Positions 60,523-64,000 of a stretch of 64,000 nt of DNA are shown in pieces. The notes beneath the pieces are model-generated. The model searched no databases. It worked only from the letters and a program-made list of their open reading frames with translations, and was not told the origin of the DNA. This stretch comes from Blautia hominis (GTDB lineage: Bacteria > Bacillota > Clostridia > Lachnospirales > Lachnospiraceae): the NCBI GenBank assembly GCA_002270465.1, contig NQOF01000001.1:498501-562500 (forward strand). Direction: 5' to 3'. The position numbers and the translations under genes were made by a program. The stretch's first letter is position 1. Each line of letters begins with the position of its first letter.

Positions 60523-60975
60523 ATGCAATGGAAAGTCAAATTATACTCAAGTCTTCTTAATGGTATTTTTTTTGGTGTTGTATTGACAATTATTGGAAAT
60601 GTCATTAATAACGGAAGTATAGATTGGTCCCAATTTCCGATTGGCTTTCTATCGTCAACCATCATTGGCACTATTATGGGAATAATTATACCCGGCGGAA
60701 AAATCAGCGAGATACTAACTAAAATGTTTGTTAAACCAGGAACATTTCTTTATAAAGTGATTTTTAATTGTTTTTTGATGGGAATAATCCTTCTCTATAT
60801 GTGCCCGCTAATGACTATTTTTAATGGATGTATTTTAGGAGGAGCAACAATCATGATGGTACTTCCAGATATGTTTTTAATGGCACCATATTTTTTTGTG
60901 ATCTGTGTACCTCTTCTACTGTTTATAGGAGACAGTATTATGAATTTAGCGTTTAAACTTGCAAAAAGCAGATAA
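60523..60975 (+). CDS. Membrane protein, 150 aa, coupled to the GcvT-like gene
   Basis: Predicted four- to five-helix membrane protein (LLNGIFFGVVLTIIGNVI, GFLSSTIIGTIMGIIIPGG, then two or three more). The ATG follows the GcvT-like stop codon directly (TAGATG), so it is translationally coupled and probably acts with that enzyme, for example in substrate entry. It has a loose resemblance to DUF2798-type proteins, not enough for a call. Confidence 0.75.
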   Translation: MQWKVKLYSSLLNGIFFGVVLTIIGNVINNGSIDWSQFPIGFLSSTIIGTIMGIIIPGGKISEILTKMFVKPGTFLYKVIFNCFLMGIILLYMCPLMTIFNGCILGGATIMMVLPDMFLMAPYFFVICVPLLLFIGDSIMNLAFKLAKSR

Positions 60976-60989
60976 TATCACTATACCCA

Positions 60990-61020
60990 AAATATTGACA
61001 ATACGAAAACCAATTTGTTA
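60990..61020 (+). promoter_or_regulatory. Promoter of the DUF2798-like small gene
   Basis: TTGACA near 60995, 18-nt spacer, TATAAT near 61019, both consensus. Confidence 0.7.
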
Positions 61021-61052
61021 TAATCGACGACGAAAAGAATATTGGAAAACAA

Positions 61053-61110
61053 TGACACTAAATAGCGCTAAGACCTATGTCTGATGGTTTCGGCGGTATT
61101 TAGTGTTTTT
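61053..61110 (+). terminator. Attenuator-like hairpin in the leader
   Basis: Stem CACTAAATA / TATTTAGTG closes about 32 nt and is followed by T6, upstream of the ribosome site GGAGGAGAAG. A terminator placed between promoter and gene suggests attenuation or a riboswitch. Confidence 0.6.
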
Positions 61111-61139
61111 TGTTTGCATGGAAATAGGAGGAGAAGAAA

Positions 61140-61295
61140 ATGCAAAAAACAAAAGGAGACGCAATATTTTTTACTGCAGTAACCGCGTGGATTATGGTGT
61201 ATATTGTGACGTTATATAATACTGTGTTAGCCAGCGGAATATTTGTCAATGAAACATTTTTAACAGATATTGCAAAAATGAATTTCAAAGACTAG
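61140..61295 (+). CDS. Small membrane protein, DUF2798-like, probably truncated (51 aa)
   Basis: MQKTKGDAIFFTAVTAWIMV then one more hydrophobic stretch ending in NFKD. The first half resembles the first helix of DUF2798 proteins, which normally have a second part of similar size. GGAGGAGAAG precedes the ATG by 4 nt. The frame stops just before the tail of an unrelated HTH gene, so the C-terminal part was probably lost in a deletion. Confidence 0.55.
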   Translation: MQKTKGDAIFFTAVTAWIMVYIVTLYNTVLASGIFVNETFLTDIAKMNFKD

Positions 61296-61300
61296 ACGCA

Positions 61301-61372
61301 AATCTAATCTGCAAGCTATGTGATTACTTTGAGTGTGAAGTTGGAGAATTGATTTGCTATGTAAAAGAATAG
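61301..61372 (+). pseudogene. 3' remnant of a YozG-type Cro/CI regulator
   Basis: 23 codons encode LICKLCDYFECEVGELICYV then KE and a stop, the characteristic end of small Cro/CI-type HTH regulators. The HTH itself is missing. Confidence 0.75.
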
Positions 61373-61429
61373 TAAACTGTTGCTTTTATTGGCATGGAGT
61401 GAATAAAGGGGAATGCAGAGATAGGAAGG

Positions 61430-61508
61430 CTCCTGTATTTTTTTGATTGTGTATTTTATAAAATGGAATTATACTGTGTGTAATGGAAGTCAACAAATTG
61501 AAAAATTG
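61430..61508 (+). promoter_or_regulatory. Repeated promoter cassette, copy P2
   Basis: Second copy: TTGTGT, 17-nt spacer carrying the palindrome ATTTTATAAAAT, TATACT, then GTGTGTAATGGAAGTCAA. It precedes the DUF1989 gene. Confidence 0.75.
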
Positions 61509-61521
61509 AAGGGCAAATATA

Positions 61522-62100
61522 ATGAGTAAAGAGTATACAATTCCGGCGTGTTCAGGAATGAAAATTGATATTAAGCAAGGTCAAAGTATTACAGTAATTG
61601 ATATTGAAGGTGGTCAAGTAGTAGACTTTTTTGCTGAAGTGAATGGAAATGCAAATGAATTTCTTTCGACCGGAGTGACGATTGATTGTAATGAATCTTT
61701 GAAATTGAATATTGGAGATATTATTTATACAAATCTATACCACCCAATGATGAAAGTGCTTTCTGATGATGTTGGAGAACACGATATGCTTCACCCATGT
61801 TGCCGGAGGGAAATGTATGAATTTTTCTACCATAATGGCGGAGAACACCCAAACTGCTTTGACAATATCAATAGGGTGCTTGAAGAACAACGTGCTATTA
61901 TTACCCCTGTCAACTTGTTCATGCACACAAAAATCAACACCGATGGCAGTATTTCAGTGGAAGAACCTATTTCAAAAGCAGGTGACAAAATTGTCTTAAA
62001 AGCACTAATGGATATTACACTGGGAGTTGCCGCTTGTAGTGTTTCTGAAAGTAAGTGCAATAGTGGAAGATGTTCTTCTGTCAAAATTGTTGTTGATTAA
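61522..62100 (+). CDS. DUF1989 (urea carboxylase-associated) family protein
   Basis: 192-aa protein with the family blocks GGQVVDFFAEVNG near 30, DMLHPCCRREMYEFF near 90 with metal-ligand-like Cys and His, HPNCFDNINRVL near 110 and NLFMHTKINTDG near 130. Relatives are encoded with urea carboxylase or act in carboxyguanidine and glycine-derivative breakdown; no such enzymes are seen here. AGGGCAAATAT precedes the ATG. It stands alone behind cassette P2, and the TTTGAACAC repeat follows 22 nt after the stop codon. Confidence 0.82.
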   Translation: MSKEYTIPACSGMKIDIKQGQSITVIDIEGGQVVDFFAEVNGNANEFLSTGVTIDCNESLKLNIGDIIYTNLYHPMMKVLSDDVGEHDMLHPCCRREMYEFFYHNGGEHPNCFDNINRVLEEQRAIITPVNLFMHTKINTDGSISVEEPISKAGDKIVLKALMDITLGVAACSVSESKCNSGRCSSVKIVVD

Positions 62101-62216
62101 AACAATTCCAGATGTGCGCGATAGATATCTTTGAACACTTTTTGAACACCCTTGGCTACTGTCTCACTGTATCCCATCAGGTGGCTGAGGGTAGCAAGAT
62201 TGTTCCTGTCAAAAGC
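62098..62216 (-). pseudogene. Tyrosine recombinase 3' fragment, second copy
   Basis: Minus-strand frame FDRNNLATLSHLMGYSET, homologous to the fragment at 56548 but diverging after SE, and ending in KVFKDIYRAHLELF. The GTGTTCAAA pair is part of this frame. Only the C-terminal 40 or so codons remain. Confidence 0.75.
62122..62151. repeat. TTTGAACAC direct repeat, third site
   Basis: TAGATATCTTTGAACACTTT then TTGAACACCC, matching the second site except for two positions. Confidence 0.8.
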
Positions 62217-62313
62217 AGTTGAAACATTTAGAACCAAATTTTATGACTGAAATAAAGTAATGAACTTGAATATGGACATTTTGAATTAAATACAGAAGAA
62301 TTGTTACGAAAAA

Positions 62314-62396
62314 GTCTCCTGTTCCTTTTCAATTGCATATTTTGCAAAATAGAATTATACTGTGAGTAATGGAAGTTAAGCGAAACTGAAATTTAT
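62314..62396 (+). promoter_or_regulatory. Repeated promoter cassette, copy P3
   Basis: Third copy: TTGCAT, 17-nt spacer with ATTTTGCAAAAT (the palindrome keeps its symmetry despite the TA-to-GC centre change), TATACT, GTGAGTAATGGAAGTTAA. It precedes the DUF3784 gene. Confidence 0.78.
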
Positions 62397-62408
62397 GGAG
62401 GAAAAACT

Positions 62409-62729
62409 ATGCGACTTTTTTGTATTCTTTTTGATATAGGAATGTCTATGACTATGTTTATAATAGGTATTTTATTTTATAAATCAAACGGAAAAGGTGC
62501 CAATTTCCTATCTGGCTATAATACGAGGTCGACTGAAGAACGTAAACAATATGATGAGAAGGGAATGTGCAGGCTTTATGGAAAAAGAATGATATATATG
62601 GCAATCCCTTTTTTGTTTGGAGCTATAATAGATATTTATTTTGTTGGAATTGGATGTTTGATTGCTTGGGTATTATGGCTGATTCTTTTTTTCTTACTCC
62701 TTATTAAACGTCATAAAAGTGAAAAATGA
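62409..62729 (+). CDS. DUF3784 family membrane protein
   Basis: 106-aa protein with an N-terminal helix (FDIGMSMTMFIIGILFY), the family block GKGANFLSGYNTRSTEERKQY with DEKGMCRLYGK following, and two C-terminal helices. Function is unknown; the family is widespread in Firmicutes. ATGGAGG precedes the ATG. It is behind promoter cassette P3, and a degenerate form of the TTTGAACAC repeat starts 24 nt after the stop codon. Confidence 0.8.
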   Translation: MRLFCILFDIGMSMTMFIIGILFYKSNGKGANFLSGYNTRSTEERKQYDEKGMCRLYGKRMIYMAIPFLFGAIIDIYFVGIGCLIAWVLWLILFFLLLIKRHKSEK

Positions 62730-62752
62730 CTTCTATATTTGTAGCCGAAAAA

Positions 62753-62835
62753 CGTTGAAGACTTTCTAACACCGAAACCGTGATGATGTAGCAGAGGAAA
62801 TGTTGATCATGCAGCGTTTCCTTTTTTTGAAAATT
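62753..62835. repeat. Degenerate cassette joint and tRNA-downstream terminator copy
   Basis: GTTGAAGACTTTCTAACACC and the following CCGTGATGATGTAG resemble the second TTTGAACAC site (GAACACCCGGACCGCGATGT). Next comes GAGGAAATGTTGATC..GCGTTTCC with T7, which resembles the terminator after tRNA-Leu (56478-56517). This suggests another old element junction. Confidence 0.5.
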
Positions 62836-62946
62836 TTTGTGCACCATAAAACACTTTATATTTAGTTCTTATAGTAAAAGAATAACGTTATGCCGGTACA
62901 CTGGTATGAAACAGATAAAATTAAAAGTTATAGGGGATAAAAGTAT

Positions 62947-63771
62947 ATGATGATACATGAAAGAAATGATAAAATGTGGGAACCTATGAGGTCTGACTGT
63001 TCAAAATGTTCCGGATTGTGTTGTACTGCTCTGTATTTTTCAAAAATGGATGGCTTTCCAAAAGATAAAGTATCAGGTCAGCCATGTACAAATTTATTAA
63101 AAGATTACCGATGTAAAATACATTCGCAGCTTGAAAAGCAGAAAATGAAAGGTTGTATTGGTTATGACTGCTTCGGTGCCGGACAGCAGGTGACACAGGT
63201 TATTTATCAAGGCCGGACTTGGAATGACATACCAAACCAGGCAGCAGAAATTTTTGATGTTTTTGTTATAGTATTTCAGCTTTATCAAATCAGATATTAT
63301 TTGATTGAAGCCATGTCGCTTGTTTCAGCACAGCCATTAGCAAAATCCATTCAGTGTTTGATCGAGGAAAATATAAAAATGTGCCATTATCGCCCCACTA
63401 ATATCTTATCTATAGATTTAGAGCAATACAGAAACCGGTCGAATACAATTTTAAAGCAAGTGTGTAAGCTGCTTCAGAAAAGTATGCATAGTGAAAACAA
63501 AAAAATTCCGGCTAATTTTCTCGGGGGCAATTACAAGGGACAGGATATGAGTGGAGCAGACCTTAGCACAAAGCTTTTAATTGCTGCTAATTTTGAAAAG
63601 AGCCTCTTTAAGGGAACCATTTTTTTAGGCGCTGATACAAGGGATACTAACTTTAGTAATGCTGATTTAAGTGAAGCCGTATTTTTGACACAAGGACAAG
63701 TGAATTCTGCAAAAGGAAATCGTAATACAAAATTACCCTATCATTTGGATTACCCATCTACATGGAAGTAG
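62947..63771 (+). CDS. Pentapeptide repeat protein with Cys-rich N-terminal domain
   Basis: 274 aa. The N-terminal 75 residues carry a cysteine cluster (DCSKCSGLCCTALYFS, QPCTNL, YRCKIH, KGCIGYDCFG) resembling YkgJ-type metal-binding domains. A helical middle region follows, then pentapeptide repeats from residue 195 (FLGGNYKGQDMSGADLSTKL to NFSNADLSEAVFL) that should form a short right-handed beta-helix. Stand-alone genes of this kind are common in Firmicutes and functionally unassigned. GGGGAT precedes the ATG. A MITE lies 75 bp beyond the stop codon. Confidence 0.82.
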   Translation: MMIHERNDKMWEPMRSDCSKCSGLCCTALYFSKMDGFPKDKVSGQPCTNLLKDYRCKIHSQLEKQKMKGCIGYDCFGAGQQVTQVIYQGRTWNDIPNQAAEIFDVFVIVFQLYQIRYYLIEAMSLVSAQPLAKSIQCLIEENIKMCHYRPTNILSIDLEQYRNRSNTILKQVCKLLQKSMHSENKKIPANFLGGNYKGQDMSGADLSTKLLIAANFEKSLFKGTIFLGADTRDTNFSNADLSEAVFLTQGQVNSAKGNRNTKLPYHLDYPSTWK

Positions 63772-63845
63772 AGAATCCTTGCACGCAAGCTGATTTTTCC
63801 GCACTGTAGTGATATAATTGGAGTATGCAAATAGTAGAGAGAATA

Positions 63846-63979
63846 GTAACTATTCAGTAGGTCTGCGCATTCACTGCGCTGACCGTAAGAAAGTGTACCA
63901 CGGCCAAGCAAAAATCCCATCGCCAAAGGCGATTCTGCATGGATTTTTGCCTGTAACTGTGAGGGTGCTGAATAGTTAC
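63846..63979 (-). mobile_element. MITE family 1, copy 3 (inverted)
   Basis: 134 bp in the opposite orientation, ends GTAACTATTCAG / CTGAATAGTTAC, with perfect 8-bp target duplication AGAGAATA (63838-63845 and 63980-63987). Confidence 0.93.
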
Positions 63980-64000
63980 AGAGAATAAAAGAAGGACATG

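Overview
The window looks like a chromosome segment from an anaerobic gut-type Firmicute of the class Clostridia, most likely Lachnospiraceae. The evidence is a set of family-level hallmarks: two rubrerythrins, meso-diaminopimelate dehydrogenase, ECF vitamin transport, a T-box-controlled ilvBN pair, a ZTP riboswitch on split purine genes, SelD with an EF2568-type cysteine desulfurase, and strong Gram-positive Shine-Dalgarno sequences. The genus is not resolved. Two riboswitches (ZTP, cobalamin), one T-box leader and two tRNA genes (Tyr, Leu) are recognised.

Layout. 1-11 kb: partial Rad3/DinG-type helicase, HPr-like protein, Mrp ATPase with a His-rich CsoR repressor, an MBL-fold sulfatase-like hydrolase, MTA/SAH nucleosidase, xpt, an ECF S component, DNA polymerase IV and a membrane metallophosphoesterase. 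11-17 kb: cysteine desulfurase-selD operon, ExoIII plus a deoxyinosine glycosylase, and a PurF-like protein that lacks the catalytic cysteine. 17-28 kb: TIM-barrel isomerase, YitT, Ddh, a sodium symporter, and a LacI-controlled sugar operon (ABC importer, GH4 glycosidase, PfkB kinase) that ends in the stump of another permease gene. 28-37 kb: polyol-type dehydrogenase, AICAR transformylase plus PurO-like IMP cyclohydrolase behind the ZTP riboswitch, rRNA methyltransferase, map, and small enzymes. 37-50 kb: a candidate sRNA, rubrerythrins, FAD/Rieske oxidoreductase, moaA-MOSC, ilvBN, a PAS-GGDEF-GAF protein and a truncated deformylase. 50-56 kb: a Nik/Opp-type ABC importer behind a cobalamin riboswitch.

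From 56.4 kb the character changes. Next to tRNA-Leu lies AT-rich accreted DNA carrying integrase 3' fragments, a duplicated tRNA 3' end (att site), decayed genes, a PucR/GcvT-like operon, and three small cargo genes that share the same upstream promoter cassette and the same downstream repeat.

Most unusual structures. (1) Two long hairpins (1842-2047 and 13859-14075) share a constant core, but their outer arms are unrelated in sequence and perfectly self-complementary over 47 and 54 bp. Each sits beside a degenerate pyrimidine-rich tandem-repeat tract. (2) A 134-bp-class MITE with GTAAC ends makes clean 8-bp target duplications and has inserted repeatedly into one site. (3) The promoter-cargo-repeat cassettes of the tRNA-Leu island. 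(4) A short transcript with a perfect consensus promoter and three internal repeats at 37.1 kb.
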